Positions 17,069 through 26,074 of a DNA stretch of 64,000 nt are shown here, piece by piece. The notes below the pieces were generated by a model, which made no database searches, was not told the DNA's origin, and worked only from the letters and a program-made list of their open reading frames with translations. A program made the position numbers and the translations under genes. Position 1 is the first letter of the stretch. Every line of letters starts with the position of its first letter. Source of the stretch: Acidisphaera sp. L21 (GTDB lineage Bacteria > Pseudomonadota > Alphaproteobacteria > Acetobacterales > Acetobacteraceae); contig NZ_LMUY01000032.1 of the NCBI RefSeq assembly GCF_009765685.1, positions 1 through 64,000 on the forward strand. The letters run 5' to 3'.

Positions 17069-17147
17069 AGCCGTTTCTTCGCTGATCGATAAGGGCCATC
17101 TTGCGCTCACCGGCAACCCAGCAGTGTGCCGGTCAGGAGTAAGGACC

Positions 17148-17846
17148 ATGATCGAAGTTCGGCCGTTTGCCGGCCTCGGTGGCGCCAATCACGGCTGGTT
17201 GGATGCCAAGCACCATTTTGCGTTCGGCAGTTACCGCGATGCCAAGCGCACAGGTTGGGGCGCGTTGCGGGTGTGGAACGACGATACCATCGCGGCCAAC
17301 AGCGGCTTCCCGCCGCACCCGCATGCGAACATGGAGATCATCACCTATGTCCGCGAGGGCGCGATCACCCACGAGGACAACCAGGGCAATCGCGGCCGCA
17401 CCGAGGCGGGCGACGTGCAGGTGATGTCCGCCGGGTCGGGGATCGCGCATGCGGAATACAACCGCGAGAGTGAGACGACGCGGATTTTCCAGATCTGGAT
17501 CATGCCGAACGAGACTGGCGGCGCGCCCGCGTGGGGCGCCAAGCCGTTCCCGAAGGATGACCGGTCCGGCCGGTTCGTGCCGCTGGCCAGCGGGCTGCCC
17601 GGCGATACCGACGCGTTGCCGATCCGCAGCGATGCACGGGTGGCGGGCGCGCGGCTGAAGGCGGGGGAGATGGCGAGCTACACGCTGGGCGCCGGCCGGC
17701 ACGGCTACCTGGTTCCCGCCACCGGCAGCATCGAGGTGAATGGCGTGCGCGCCGATGCCCGCGATGGTGTCGCGATCAGTGACGTCGAGACGCTCAGCGT
17801 GCGGGCGATCGACGATGCCGAGATCGTTCTGGTCGACATCGCGTAG
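17148..17846 (+). CDS. Pirin family protein (YhhW-like)
   Basis: Bicupin metalloprotein of 232 residues; relatives such as YhhW show quercetin dioxygenase activity. The N-terminal cupin has the pirin metal signature HPHANMEIITYV, then GAITHEDNQGN and VMSAGSGIAHAEYN, supplying three His and one Glu. The C-terminal half (LGAGRHGYLVPATGSIEVNG) is the degenerate second cupin. Start ATG 17148 follows AGGAG at a good distance. It is divergent from lysR and 24 bases ahead of wrbA; likely a LysR-controlled stress pair. Confidence 0.9.
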   Translation: MIEVRPFAGLGGANHGWLDAKHHFAFGSYRDAKRTGWGALRVWNDDTIAANSGFPPHPHANMEIITYVREGAITHEDNQGNRGRTEAGDVQVMSAGSGIAHAEYNRESETTRIFQIWIMPNETGGAPAWGAKPFPKDDRSGRFVPLASGLPGDTDALPIRSDARVAGARLKAGEMASYTLGAGRHGYLVPATGSIEVNGVRADARDGVAISDVETLSVRAIDDAEIVLVDIA

Positions 17847-17870
17847 TTTCATCCTATCAGGAGAGAGTTC

Positions 17871-18470
17871 ATGGCTAAGGTTCTAGTGCTGTATTATTCC
17901 ACCTACGGGCATATCGAGCAGATGGCAGAGTCCGTCGCCGCCGGGGCGCGTGAGGCGGGGGCCACCGTCGACGTCAAGCGCGTGCCGGAGACGGTGCCAG
18001 AGGAGGTCGCGCGTGGCGGCCACTTCAAGCTGGACCAGGCGGCGCCGGTTGCGACCGTTGCGGAGTTGGAGGGCTATGACGCCATCATCATCGGCGCGCC
18101 GACCCGGTTCGGGCGGATGCCGTCGCAGATGGCGGCGTTCCTGGACCAGGCGGGCGGGCTGTGGGCGCGTGGCGCGCTGAACGGCAAGGTCGGCGCGGCG
18201 TTCACCTCGACGGCCAGCCAGCATGGTGGGCAGGAGACGACGCTGTTCTCGCTGATCACCAACATGCTGCATTTCGGGCTGGTGATCGTAGGGCTGCCCT
18301 ACTCGTTCCAAGGCCAGTTGAAGCTGGACGAGGTGACTGGCGGCAGCCCGTATGGGGCCACCACGATCGCGGCCGGCGATGGTTCGCGCAAGCCGAGTGC
18401 GAACGAGTTGGCGGGCGCGCACTTCCAGGGTGCGCACGTCGCACAGGTGGCGGCCAAGCTGTTCGGCTGA
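17871..18470 (+). CDS. wrbA: NAD(P)H:quinone oxidoreductase WrbA
   Basis: Flavodoxin-like FMN enzyme that reduces quinones by two electrons. The 199-residue sequence has the FMN phosphate loop [27 protein letters not shown], the WrbA insertion [14 protein letters not shown] and [15 protein letters not shown]. Start ATG 17871 is preceded by AGGAGAG. Together with pirin it is probably induced through the divergent LysR gene. Only two bases separate its stop from the convergent glycosyltransferase stop. Confidence 0.94.
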   Translation: MAKVLVLYYSTYGHIEQMAESVAAGAREAGATVDVKRVPETVPEEVARGGHFKLDQAAPVATVAELEGYDAIIIGAPTRFGRMPSQMAAFLDQAGGLWARGALNGKVGAAFTSTASQHGGQETTLFSLITNMLHFGLVIVGLPYSFQGQLKLDEVTGGSPYGATTIAAGDGSRKPSANELAGAHFQGAHVAQVAAKLFG

Positions 18471-18472
18471 GC

Positions 18473-19558
18473 CTAATCTGTGGGGCGGGGGAGAGGTCCG
18501 CCCCATAGTGTCTGCAATTTCCCGGCGAGGTCGGTCACGCTTGCTTGCCAGGCGTGATCGGGCTGGGGCTCGCCTGGCGGTGGGGGGTTGGTTACCAGGC
18601 TGTTGATCGCACGGGCGAGGTCGGCGGCATCCAGATCGCAGAGCCGGGCCTGGGGTGATCTGGCCAATTGCTCGGCCAGGCCACCGACGCGGGTCGAGAC
18701 GATCCAGCGGCCGGCGGCGACCGCGGCTGCGGCAACACCGCTCTGGCTTGCCTCGCGGTGGGACAGCACCAGGGCGTCTGCCCAGGCGAGTAATTCCCCG
18801 ACCTCGTTCTCTGGCACCCAGCGGTTTTCGACGGCGACGCCTTGCAGGCGGCGCAGCGCGTCGAGTTCGGGGCTTTCGGGTCCAGTGCCGACGACGCGCA
18901 TTTCGACCTGGCCCGGCGGGATGAGCGACATTGCCGCGGCCAGCAGGTCTAGCCCTTTGTAGGGTAGCAGCCGCCCGAAGCTCAGCAGGCGCAGGGTGCC
19001 GCCATGCGCCATGGGTGGGTCGGCTGGGCGGCCATAATCCAACGGGGAAAGGCGCGCGCGAAACACCGGGCGCCCGGGTGCGATACTGTCGAGTTGGTCG
19101 GCCACGTGGCCGCTGAGTCCCACCAAGGCCGCGGCGCGACGCAGCAGGCGGCGTTGCAGCACGGCTTGCATGGGCAGGATGTCGCCGGGATGCAGCGTGG
19201 CGTCATGCACCGCCACGACGTAGGGCACGCCTACGCGGCGCAGTGCCGATGCCATCAGCAAATCCAGCGGCGCGGGCATGGCGCAGATCGCGCCATCCAG
19301 TTGCAGCGGGCGCAGGCGACGGGCCAGAGCTGGGGCGTCAACCGGGATGCTTACCATGCGGCGCGCCCAGCCGGCGAGGCCCGCATAGGTTTGCACGGGC
19401 AGGTCGCAGTCGGGCAAGCCGGCCTGCATGATCTCCGCCCCGGTGGAGAGCGACAGCGAGACCGTCGCGCCGGGCACGCACCGCAGCGCCCGGGCGAGTT
19501 CCAGCGCGTAGCGTGGGCCGGCGCCGCGGCGGCCCCATTGCCACACCAGCAGCCTCAC
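18473..19558 (-). CDS. GT-B glycosyltransferase (group 1-like)
   Basis: 361-residue GT4-like enzyme. The C-terminal Rossmann domain is clear: LLSFGRLLPYKGLDLLAAA, VEMRVVGTGPESPELDAL, and WADALVLSHREASQSGVAAAAVAAGRWIVSTRVGG split by family positions. The N-terminal acceptor domain begins WQWGRRGAGPRYALELARAL. GTG 19558 interlocks with the upstream glycosyltransferase stop (GTGA), so the two are translated together. Donor and acceptor sugars cannot be inferred; the pair probably builds a surface glycan. Confidence 0.85.
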   Translation of the reverse strand: MRLLVWQWGRRGAGPRYALELARALRCVPGATVSLSLSTGAEIMQAGLPDCDLPVQTYAGLAGWARRMVSIPVDAPALARRLRPLQLDGAICAMPAPLDLLMASALRRVGVPYVVAVHDATLHPGDILPMQAVLQRRLLRRAAALVGLSGHVADQLDSIAPGRPVFRARLSPLDYGRPADPPMAHGGTLRLLSFGRLLPYKGLDLLAAAMSLIPPGQVEMRVVGTGPESPELDALRRLQGVAVENRWVPENEVGELLAWADALVLSHREASQSGVAAAAVAAGRWIVSTRVGGLAEQLARSPQARLCDLDAADLARAINSLVTNPPPPGEPQPDHAWQASVTDLAGKLQTLWGGPLPRPTD

Positions 19559-20784
19559 AGCCCGATGTCTCGCAATGCCGCCGCCAGGGGGGCCGAGCCT
19601 AAACGCTGCCGTGCCGCCGCTTGCGCCCGGGCGCCTAGGGCCGTGCGGGCAGGCGCGTCGTCGGCCAGGCGTCGCAGATGGGCAACGGCAGCGCCGATAT
19701 CGGCGTCGGCCCACATGGCGCCGGGTGCCTGGAACACGCCGCGTGGGTCCACCGCGGGGACCAGGCGGTATGGTACCAGCGCCGCGGTGTCCTCGTCCAT
19801 AAAATCGGTGTTACCGGACCAGTTGGTGGCAATGACGGCGCGGCCCAGCAGCATGCCCTCGGCCGGCACCAGGCCGAAGCCTTCGCTGCGGTGCAGGGAC
19901 AGGATGATGTCGGCGCAGGCGGTGAGCGCGTGGTTGTCGGGGATGGACAGGGTGCGGGTTTCGAAGCGGATGTTCGCGGCACCGCCGGCGGCATCGCGCA
20001 GGCGCTGCATGTCCGAGCCGAAATGGCCGGTGTGGCCGATCTTCATGAGCAGCACCCGGTCCGGCCGATCGCCGAAGGCCTGGCGGAAGGCCTGGATCGC
20101 AGCGATGGGGTTCTTCCGCTCGAATGACGAGGCCAGGCTGAACGAGCACAGCGCGACCACGGCCTCCGCCGGCAGCCCGAAGGCCTGGCGGTCCATCGCG
20201 GAGGGCACCGGGGGGCGGGACGCGACGCAGTAGGGGACGACGCGGACGCGGCCGGGCATCAGCGGCTCCAGCGCGGCAGCGGTGAAGCGGGAGGGCGCCC
20301 ATACCTCGTGCACGAAGCGCACGCCGGTTGCCCAGTTGGGCGGCGGCACGGGCAGTTCCCAGGCCCAGCAGCCGATCACCCGGCGGCCGCGCAGCAAGCC
20401 GCGCGGCAGGCGCAGCAGGGCGGCGGCGACGTGGGGGGCGTTGACGTGCAGCACCAGCGGGGCGCCGGGCGGGAGAGTGCTGGCGTCGGTGACGCCGATA
20501 TCCTCGGTTTCGCCGGGTAGGCGGAGGCCGGCGCGCAACGGCCAGCCGGGGACGCCCAGTTCTTCCAGCCCGGCCAGCATCAGGCGAGCACCCTCCCCCA
20601 GGCCGGAGGCGCGGCCGAGTTCGCCGGCGACGATCAGGCCGGATTTTGCGGGCGGTGGCGGTTGGGTCGGGCGTGGGGCCAGCAAGGCGGTGCCATGCGC
20701 CAACACGCTGCGGCGCGCGTCGGGCGGCAGCAGGCGCCACAGCCGGTGCAGCGGGTGAAGCCGGGTGGAAGGGGGCGACGACAT
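19555..20784 (-). CDS. Glycosyltransferase family 4-like protein
   Basis: 409 residues. The N-terminal half has GRASGLGEGARLMLAGLEE and the LHVNAPHVAAALLRLP region; the C-terminal half has the GT4 signatures FSLASSFERKNPIAAIQAF, LLMKIGHTGHFGSD, and the E-x7-E loop LSLHRSEGFGLVPAEGML followed by AVIATNWSGNTDFM, which is typical of the donor site. The N-terminal 45 residues are basic and Pro-rich. Coupled to the next glycosyltransferase by a four-base overlap. Probable role in envelope polysaccharide synthesis. Confidence 0.87.
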   Translation of the reverse strand: MSSPPSTRLHPLHRLWRLLPPDARRSVLAHGTALLAPRPTQPPPPAKSGLIVAGELGRASGLGEGARLMLAGLEELGVPGWPLRAGLRLPGETEDIGVTDASTLPPGAPLVLHVNAPHVAAALLRLPRGLLRGRRVIGCWAWELPVPPPNWATGVRFVHEVWAPSRFTAAALEPLMPGRVRVVPYCVASRPPVPSAMDRQAFGLPAEAVVALCSFSLASSFERKNPIAAIQAFRQAFGDRPDRVLLMKIGHTGHFGSDMQRLRDAAGGAANIRFETRTLSIPDNHALTACADIILSLHRSEGFGLVPAEGMLLGRAVIATNWSGNTDFMDEDTAALVPYRLVPAVDPRGVFQAPGAMWADADIGAAVAHLRRLADDAPARTALGARAQAAARQRLGSAPLAAALRDIGL

Positions 20785-20840
20785 GCCCGGGTTCTGACCG
20801 GGCGCGCCGCGACGGGCAACCCCGGGCGGTTAGCCCGGCG

Positions 20841-21053
20841 TCACACCAGGCGCATCACGTCGGCCCAGTAGGCGCCCCAATCCGCGTTGGCCCAGGCAGC
20901 GTCCTCGTGCATCGCACGGGCGAAACAGAATGCGGCGTCGCCGCTGGTGCGGCGGAGGTAGCGGGCCATGGCCGCGGGGCTGCTCGCCGGGTCGTCGGTA
21001 AACAACACGGGCACAGGGATCGGACGGGTGGGCTGATGCTCGACGATCTGCAT
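20841..21053 (-). CDS. Small uncharacterised protein, 70 residues
   Basis: ATG 21053 is preceded by GGGGAG, a good ribosome site. The 70-residue product has no signal or membrane segment, is rich in Ala and aromatic residues toward the C-terminus (AWANADWGAYWADVM) and contains an N-terminal Pro-rich strand. It lies 56 bases upstream of the glycosyltransferase pair on the same strand. No family recognised. Confidence 0.5.
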   Translation of the reverse strand: MQIVEHQPTRPIPVPVLFTDDPASSPAAMARYLRRTSGDAAFCFARAMHEDAAWANADWGAYWADVMRLV

Positions 21054-21156
21054 GCGAGGCTCCCCTGCGTTCTGCTGCTGAGAAGACTACGCGCGGCTCT
21101 GTGTCGCGGATGTGGCGGAAACCTTGCCAAACGCGACAGATTGCAATTGTGGCGCT

Positions 21157-21810
21157 TTATTGGTCGACCGAGACCGAGCCATCCCGGGCGAAACTGTAGG
21201 TTCCGGTCCGGTTGGTGAAATTCTGTAGGATGGTCTGGCGCAGATAATCCACCCGCACGTTGACGGAGGCCGGGTCCAGCGCGCCGAAGGCCGGCTGGAC
21301 ATGCACGTTGGCGGTCTGCCCGCCACCGAGGTCGATGGCGACGGTATAGCCGTTTGGCGACTTCACCATGCGCCAACGTGTGCCTTGGGCGGTGACGGCG
21401 GACCAGCCGGTTGGCGCTGCCACGACGGGCGGAGTAGCCGCCGGGTCGGTCGGGGACACCACAATCGGCGGGGTGCCGGGTGGTGTGGCCGCTGGAGTCG
21501 CGGGGGTCGTACCGGGTGGTGTCGGCGGCACAGTCGCGGGCGCGTTCGGGTCGGGCTTGGCGGCGGCGGCGCGCAGGCGCTGCATCACGGCATCCAGATC
21601 GCCCGGGGTGGCGGGGGGCGTCGTCGCGGCGGTGGGGGTGCCCGGGGTGGGCACTGGGGCGTCGTGGATGACGAAGCCGGTGGATGGCGCCGGGTCGCCC
21701 GCGTTCAGGATCCGCGGCTCCGGCCGTTGGCCGCCGCCCGTGGGCAGCATGACGAACACCACCGCAATGGCTGTCGCCGCGGCCACTGCAAGGAGTGCGT
21801 ATTTCAGCAT
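21157..21810 (-). CDS. Membrane-anchored Pro/Thr-rich protein of unknown function
   Basis: ATG 21810 gives 217 residues: a hydrophobic N-terminal helix (YALLAVAAATAIAVVFVM) acting as signal or anchor, then a ~100-residue linker made largely of Pro, Thr and Ala, then a compact C-terminal domain from about residue 145 (WSAVTAQGTRWRMVKSPNG to the end) with regular beta-strand patterning. An in-frame start at 21849 would add 13 residues. The layout suggests a periplasmic domain on a flexible stalk; no family recognised. Confidence 0.65.
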   Translation of the reverse strand: MLKYALLAVAAATAIAVVFVMLPTGGGQRPEPRILNAGDPAPSTGFVIHDAPVPTPGTPTAATTPPATPGDLDAVMQRLRAAAAKPDPNAPATVPPTPPGTTPATPAATPPGTPPIVVSPTDPAATPPVVAAPTGWSAVTAQGTRWRMVKSPNGYTVAIDLGGGQTANVHVQPAFGALDPASVNVRVDYLRQTILQNFTNRTGTYSFARDGSVSVDQ

Positions 21811-21871
21811 GGTCGGTTGCGTTCCATAGAAGCCATGTAACGGACGCAACCCTGGCCGAAAAGCGGCAGCT

Positions 21872-22315
21872 TCACGCTTTTTTCTGCCATCCGCGTTCGC
21901 CTTGCTGCCAGTAGGTCAATTGATGCCCCGCGGCCTTGCACGCCGTCCACCGCAAACGGGCCGCGGCGAGTTGCCCGGCATCCTCCCCATCGAACAGATC
22001 GAACACGCGATCGAACGCCGCCGGGTCGGCCTCGGCGCCATCCAGGCGGAACAGGAAGCGGGCGCCGTTGGGGGCTTCCGGCACCAGGGTGAGCCAGACG
22101 GGCTGCCATTCAGCCTCCCCGGATGCGGCGCTGCCGTGGGGCAGCCAGTCGGGGTCGGCGCTGGCCCATAGCGCCTCGTCCAGCGCGCGGAGGCGGGCGT
22201 CGCTGCCGCACAGGACGACGGCGCGTTGGCCGGCGGCCAGGGTGCGGCCCAGCAGCTTGGGCAGCGCCTGCTCCGCCGTGGAGCGGGTGAGATGGTAGAA
22301 GCCGATCTCGCTCAC
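21872..22315 (-). CDS. holC: DNA polymerase III chi subunit
   Basis: Chi subunit of the clamp-loader complex, contacting SSB. The 147-residue protein starts SEIGFYHLTRSTAEQALPKLL, with GQRAVVLCGSDARLRALDEALW and the FDRVFDLFDGEDAGQLAAARLRW block characteristic of the family. GTG 22315 interlocks with the preceding aminopeptidase stop. The pepA-holC linkage is conserved in many proteobacteria. Confidence 0.88.
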   Translation of the reverse strand: MSEIGFYHLTRSTAEQALPKLLGRTLAAGQRAVVLCGSDARLRALDEALWASADPDWLPHGSAASGEAEWQPVWLTLVPEAPNGARFLFRLDGAEADPAAFDRVFDLFDGEDAGQLAAARLRWTACKAAGHQLTYWQQGERGWQKKA

Positions 22316-23667
22316 CGATGCGGGTCCTCGAAGCATTGCGCGATCAACCGGTCCAGCAGCCGGACGCCGAAACCGGAGGGGCCGGCGGCGTAGCGGTCAT
22401 CGGCGGTCTCGCGTGCCTCCATACCGGCGATGTCCAGATGCGCCCAGGGCGTTTGCCCGACGAATTCGCGCAGGAAGGCGGCGGCGTGGCAGGCGTCGGG
22501 CTGGCCGCGACCGGGGACGCAGTGGCGGATGTCGGCGATGTCGGACTTCAAATCGTCACGGTGGCTGGTGCCGATCGGCATGCGCCAGACGGGCTCGCCG
22601 ATCTCGGCGGCGCAGGCGGCGAGTTGGGTGGCGAAGCCGGCATCGTTGTCGAACAGCCCGGCCATCTGGCTGCCCAACGCGGTGACGATGCTGCCGGTGA
22701 GCGTTGCGAGGTCAATCATCGCGGCGGGCTGCAGGTGACGGACGGCCCAGTCCAGCGCGTCGGCGAGCACCAGGCGACCCTCGGCATCGGTGTCCACGAT
22801 TTCGACCGACATGTCGCTGCCCATGCGCAGTACGTCGCTGGGGCGGTAGCTGGCGGCGCCGGTGGTGTTCTCCGCCAGCGCCAGCACGGCGGCGGCGGGC
22901 GCGGGGGAGCGGCGGGTAGCCAGCGCCAGCATCGCCCCGGCACAGGCGGCGGCGCCGGCCATGTCGGCGCGCATTTCCTCCATCCCCCTGGCGGGCTTGA
23001 TGCAGATGCCGCCGGTGTCGAAGGTGATGCCCTTACCGACGAACACCACCGGGTCGGCGTCGATGGTGCCGGGCCAGCGTAGTATCACCAGGCGCGGCGG
23101 GTGGACCGAGCCGGCGCCCACCGCCAACAGGCCGCCCAACCCGGCGCGGCGCAGGGCATGGCCTTTCAGCACCTGCACCTTCACCCCGGCGACGGCCAAC
23201 GCGTCCAGCCGATCGATGAAGCCGTTGGGCGTGAGGGTGTTGGACGGCTCGGCGACCAGGTCACGGGCGAAGGCGACGCCGTCCAGCACCGCCGCTTGCG
23301 GCCGCCAGGCGCGACGCAAGGGGCCGGGTGTGTCGGTGAGGAGGTCCAGATGCGTGAGGCGGTGAGCGTCCTTGATGATACGCAGCCGGTCGTAGCGCCA
23401 GGCGCGCAGGCACACGCCCGTGGTGAAGGCGACGGCGTCGGCCGGCGACAGCGCGCGCAAATCCAGGGTGGCGCGCTTGCCGTCCAGCCGGGCTGCGGCC
23501 AGTGCGCCTGCGGCTTCCGGGTCGGCACCGAGCGCCACCAGCCATTGGCCGCCGACGAAGGCCGCCTCCCCATTCCGGGCGGTGAAGCCCGGCCGGGGCT
23601 GGCCGACGGGCACCGGCAGCACCACGGGGCCGTGCGGCGTGCCAGGGGCGATGCGGACGCGCATCAT
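22312..23667 (-). CDS. M17 leucyl aminopeptidase family protein (second copy)
   Basis: 451-residue paralogue of the pepA product encoded just upstream. All catalytic and metal ligands of the family remain: FVGKGITFDTGGICIK, MRADMAGAAA and VDTDAEGRLVLADA (metal Asp/Glu and catalytic Arg). The N-terminal domain is shorter and diverged compared with PepA. Start ATG 23667 interlocks with the pepA stop (ATGA); a second ATG follows directly. It is co-transcribed with pepA and holC. Likely an active metallopeptidase with different specificity. Confidence 0.88.
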   Translation of the reverse strand: MMRVRIAPGTPHGPVVLPVPVGQPRPGFTARNGEAAFVGGQWLVALGADPEAAGALAAARLDGKRATLDLRALSPADAVAFTTGVCLRAWRYDRLRIIKDAHRLTHLDLLTDTPGPLRRAWRPQAAVLDGVAFARDLVAEPSNTLTPNGFIDRLDALAVAGVKVQVLKGHALRRAGLGGLLAVGAGSVHPPRLVILRWPGTIDADPVVFVGKGITFDTGGICIKPARGMEEMRADMAGAAACAGAMLALATRRSPAPAAAVLALAENTTGAASYRPSDVLRMGSDMSVEIVDTDAEGRLVLADALDWAVRHLQPAAMIDLATLTGSIVTALGSQMAGLFDNDAGFATQLAACAAEIGEPVWRMPIGTSHRDDLKSDIADIRHCVPGRGQPDACHAAAFLREFVGQTPWAHLDIAGMEARETADDRYAAGPSGFGVRLLDRLIAQCFEDPHR

Positions 23668-25157
23668 TCGGCGGCAGCGTCGCCCTCGTAATGCTCGGCC
23701 ACCAGACGGTCGATCAGGCGGACACCGTAGGCGGTGGCGCCTTTGGGGATGGTGGGTGAGTCCTTGCCGCTCCAGGCGGTGCCGGCGATGTCCAGATGCG
23801 CCCAGGGAACGCCGTTGACGAAGCGCTGGATGAAGCAGGCGGCGCTGATCGAGCCGCCGGGACGGCCGCCGACGTTCTTCATGTCGGCGATCTCGCTCTT
23901 GATCATCTTGTCGTAGGCATCGCCCAGCGGCATGCGCCATAGTTTCTCGCCCCAGGCGGTGCCGGTGGCGAGGAGCTTTTGGGCCAGGGGTTCGTCATTG
24001 CTGAACAGCCCGGCATATTCGTGGCCGAGGCTGACGATGATGCCGCCGGTCAGTGTCGCAAGGTCGACCATGAAGGCGGGCTCGAACCGTTCCTGGCAGT
24101 ACCAGAGCACGTCGCCCAGGACCAGGCGGCCCTCGGCGTCGGTGTTGATGATCTCCACCGTTTGGCCGGAATAGCTGGTGACGACGTCGCCGGGGCGCTG
24201 GGCGGCGCCGCTGGGCATGTTCTCGACCAGGCCGACCAGGCCCACCACGTCCACCTTCGCCTTGCGCCCGGCCAGGGCCGCCATGGCGCCCACCACGGCA
24301 CCGGCGCCGGCCATGTCCCACTTCATGTCCTCCATCCCGCCAGCGCCCTTGATGGAGATGCCGCCGGTGTCGAAGGTGACGCCCTTGCCGATGAAGGCGA
24401 GCGGCTTGGCCTTGCCCTTCTTGCCCTTGGGCGCGCCGTTCCAGCGCATGACGACCATCCGCGGCTCCGTCACGCTGCCGAGCGAGACGCCCATCAGCAT
24501 GCCGAAGCCCATCTTGGTCATCTCTTTCGGGCCGAAGACTTCGACCTTCACGCCCAGCTTTTCCAGCTCCTGGCAGCGCTCGGCCATTTCGGCGGGGAAC
24601 AGGACGTTGGGCGGCTCGCTGACCAGGTTGCGGGCGAGGAACACGCCGTCGGCGACGGCGGACATCGGCTCCCACGCAGTCACGGCGGCGGCGGGGTCGG
24701 CGGATAGGATCGACAGGGCGGCGAGCTTGGGCTTGTCGTCCGCCTTCTCCTTCGTGCGGTAGCGGTCGAACCGGTAGGCGCGCAACACGGCGCCCATGGC
24801 GGCGGAGGCAGCAAGGTCGGGCGACAGCGTGCCGGTGGCCAGGGCGGCGTCGGTTTCGGACGCAAGCGCGACGGCGGCGGCGCCACCGGCTTCCTCGATG
24901 GCGAAGGCGGTCAGTTCCTCGGGCTTGCCGATGCCGATGGCGACGACACGGGACAGGCCGCCGGCCGGGGCCAGGATCGTGCAGGTCGAGCCCTTCTTGC
25001 CGGTGAACTTGGCCGCGGCGAAGGCGCGGGTCAGCGCGCCACCGGTCGCCTGATCGGCCTCGGCGGCGACCCCCGTCAGCACCGGGCCGTCCGGCACCAG
25101 CAGGGCGAGCGCGCCAGACGCCGGAACGGTGGCTTGGGCAAAATCGATGGCGAGCAT
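23664..25157 (-). CDS. pepA: Leucyl aminopeptidase PepA
   Basis: Two-metal M17 aminopeptidase of 497 residues. The C-terminal catalytic domain has IGKGVTFDTGGISIKGAG, MKWDMAGAGAVVG and the signature NTDAEGRLVLGD, with all metal ligands and the catalytic Lys and Arg. The N-terminal macro-like domain begins MLAIDFAQATVPASG; I choose ATG 25157 because upstream codons of the open frame fall in the divergent promoter region. Some PepA proteins also bind DNA, which cannot be judged here. Confidence 0.94.
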   Translation of the reverse strand: MLAIDFAQATVPASGALALLVPDGPVLTGVAAEADQATGGALTRAFAAAKFTGKKGSTCTILAPAGGLSRVVAIGIGKPEELTAFAIEEAGGAAAVALASETDAALATGTLSPDLAASAAMGAVLRAYRFDRYRTKEKADDKPKLAALSILSADPAAAVTAWEPMSAVADGVFLARNLVSEPPNVLFPAEMAERCQELEKLGVKVEVFGPKEMTKMGFGMLMGVSLGSVTEPRMVVMRWNGAPKGKKGKAKPLAFIGKGVTFDTGGISIKGAGGMEDMKWDMAGAGAVVGAMAALAGRKAKVDVVGLVGLVENMPSGAAQRPGDVVTSYSGQTVEIINTDAEGRLVLGDVLWYCQERFEPAFMVDLATLTGGIIVSLGHEYAGLFSNDEPLAQKLLATGTAWGEKLWRMPLGDAYDKMIKSEIADMKNVGGRPGGSISAACFIQRFVNGVPWAHLDIAGTAWSGKDSPTIPKGATAYGVRLIDRLVAEHYEGDAAAE

Positions 25158-25189
25158 GAGCGGACCCCGGGATATGCAGACAATGCGGG

Positions 25190-25218
25190 ACTGTAGCAGC
25201 GACCCGGATGTTTGCCAG
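25190..25218 (-). promoter_or_regulatory. Promoter for pepA operon
   Basis: On the minus strand CTGGCA (25218-25213), 17 bases and TACAGT (25195-25190). Initiation would fall near 25183, about 26 bases before the pepA ATG. Its -35 hexamer overlaps that of the divergent cysQ promoter. Confidence 0.5.
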
Positions 25219-25240
25219 GGTGGGGGCGCGTGCGTAGACT
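25212..25240 (+). promoter_or_regulatory. Promoter for cysQ
   Basis: TTGCCA (25212-25217), a 17-base spacer and TAGACT (25235-25240). A start near 25247 leaves a leader of about 48 bases, which contains an 11-base direct repeat CATGCCCGGAC at 25251 and 25265. Confidence 0.55.
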
Positions 25241-25294
25241 CCCGCTTCGTCATGCCCGGACCTGCATGCCCGGACGGCGGCCGGGGATCCCCAG

Positions 25295-26074
25295 ATGGAC
25301 CAAGACGACGACAGCCTCCTTGCCCTTGCCGCCGAGCTTGCGCGGCAGGCCGGCGCCATCATCCTGGCGGTGCGTGCCGCCGGGTTCGAGACGATGCGCA
25401 AGGACGACCACAGCCCGGTGACGGAGGCGGATCATAAAGCCGAGTTGCTGATCGCCGCCGCGCTGCGTGCCGCCACGCCCGACATCCCCGTGGTGGCGGA
25501 GGAGGAGGCGGCGGCTGGGATGGAACACGATGACTCGCATAATTACTGGCTGGTGGACCCGCTGGACGGCACGCGGGAATTCGCCGCCGGGCGGGACGAA
25601 TTCACCGTCAATATCGGGCTGATCCGGCATGGCGCGCCGGTGTTGGGCGTGGTCGGCGTGCCGGCGCTGGGCGAGTTGTTCGGGGGCATCGTTGGAAAGG
25701 GTGCGTGGAAGGAGACGGTGGCCGGGCGCCATCCGATCCACGCGCGGGCGGTGCCGGATGAGGGGCTGACGGTGCTGGCGTCGCGGCACTATGCCAATGA
25801 CTCGCGGCTGGACGCTTTTCTGGCAGGGCGGCGGATTGCGACGATCACCAATTACGGGTCGGCGTTGAAGATCGCGCGCGTGGCGGAGGGGGCGGCCGAT
25901 CTGTATCCACGGTTCGGCCGCACGATGGAGTGGGATACGGCGGCGCCCCAGGCGGTGCTGGAGGCGGCGGGCGGCAAGCTGACCGATCTGCAGGGCGCGA
26001 CGCTGACCTATGCCAAGGCGAAGTGGGAAAACCCGCATTTCATCGTCAGCGGCTATTCACTGGGCGGCCATTGA
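25295..26074 (+). CDS. cysQ: 3'(2'),5'-bisphosphate nucleotidase CysQ
   Basis: Inositol monophosphatase-fold phosphatase that recycles PAP from sulfate assimilation and coenzyme A transfer. The 259-residue protein has VVAEEEAAAG (metal Glu), LVDPLDGTREF (metal Asp pair), GAPVLGVVGVPALGE and the CysQ-type C-terminal block SALKIARVAEGAADLYPRF split before TMEWDTAA, whose Asp completes the metal site. PAP arises from the PAPS made by the CysNC product at 51525. Start ATG 25295; stop overlaps the downstream Sua5-type gene start. Confidence 0.9.
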   Translation: MDQDDDSLLALAAELARQAGAIILAVRAAGFETMRKDDHSPVTEADHKAELLIAAALRAATPDIPVVAEEEAAAGMEHDDSHNYWLVDPLDGTREFAAGRDEFTVNIGLIRHGAPVLGVVGVPALGELFGGIVGKGAWKETVAGRHPIHARAVPDEGLTVLASRHYANDSRLDAFLAGRRIATITNYGSALKIARVAEGAADLYPRFGRTMEWDTAAPQAVLEAAGGKLTDLQGATLTYAKAKWENPHFIVSGYSLGGH

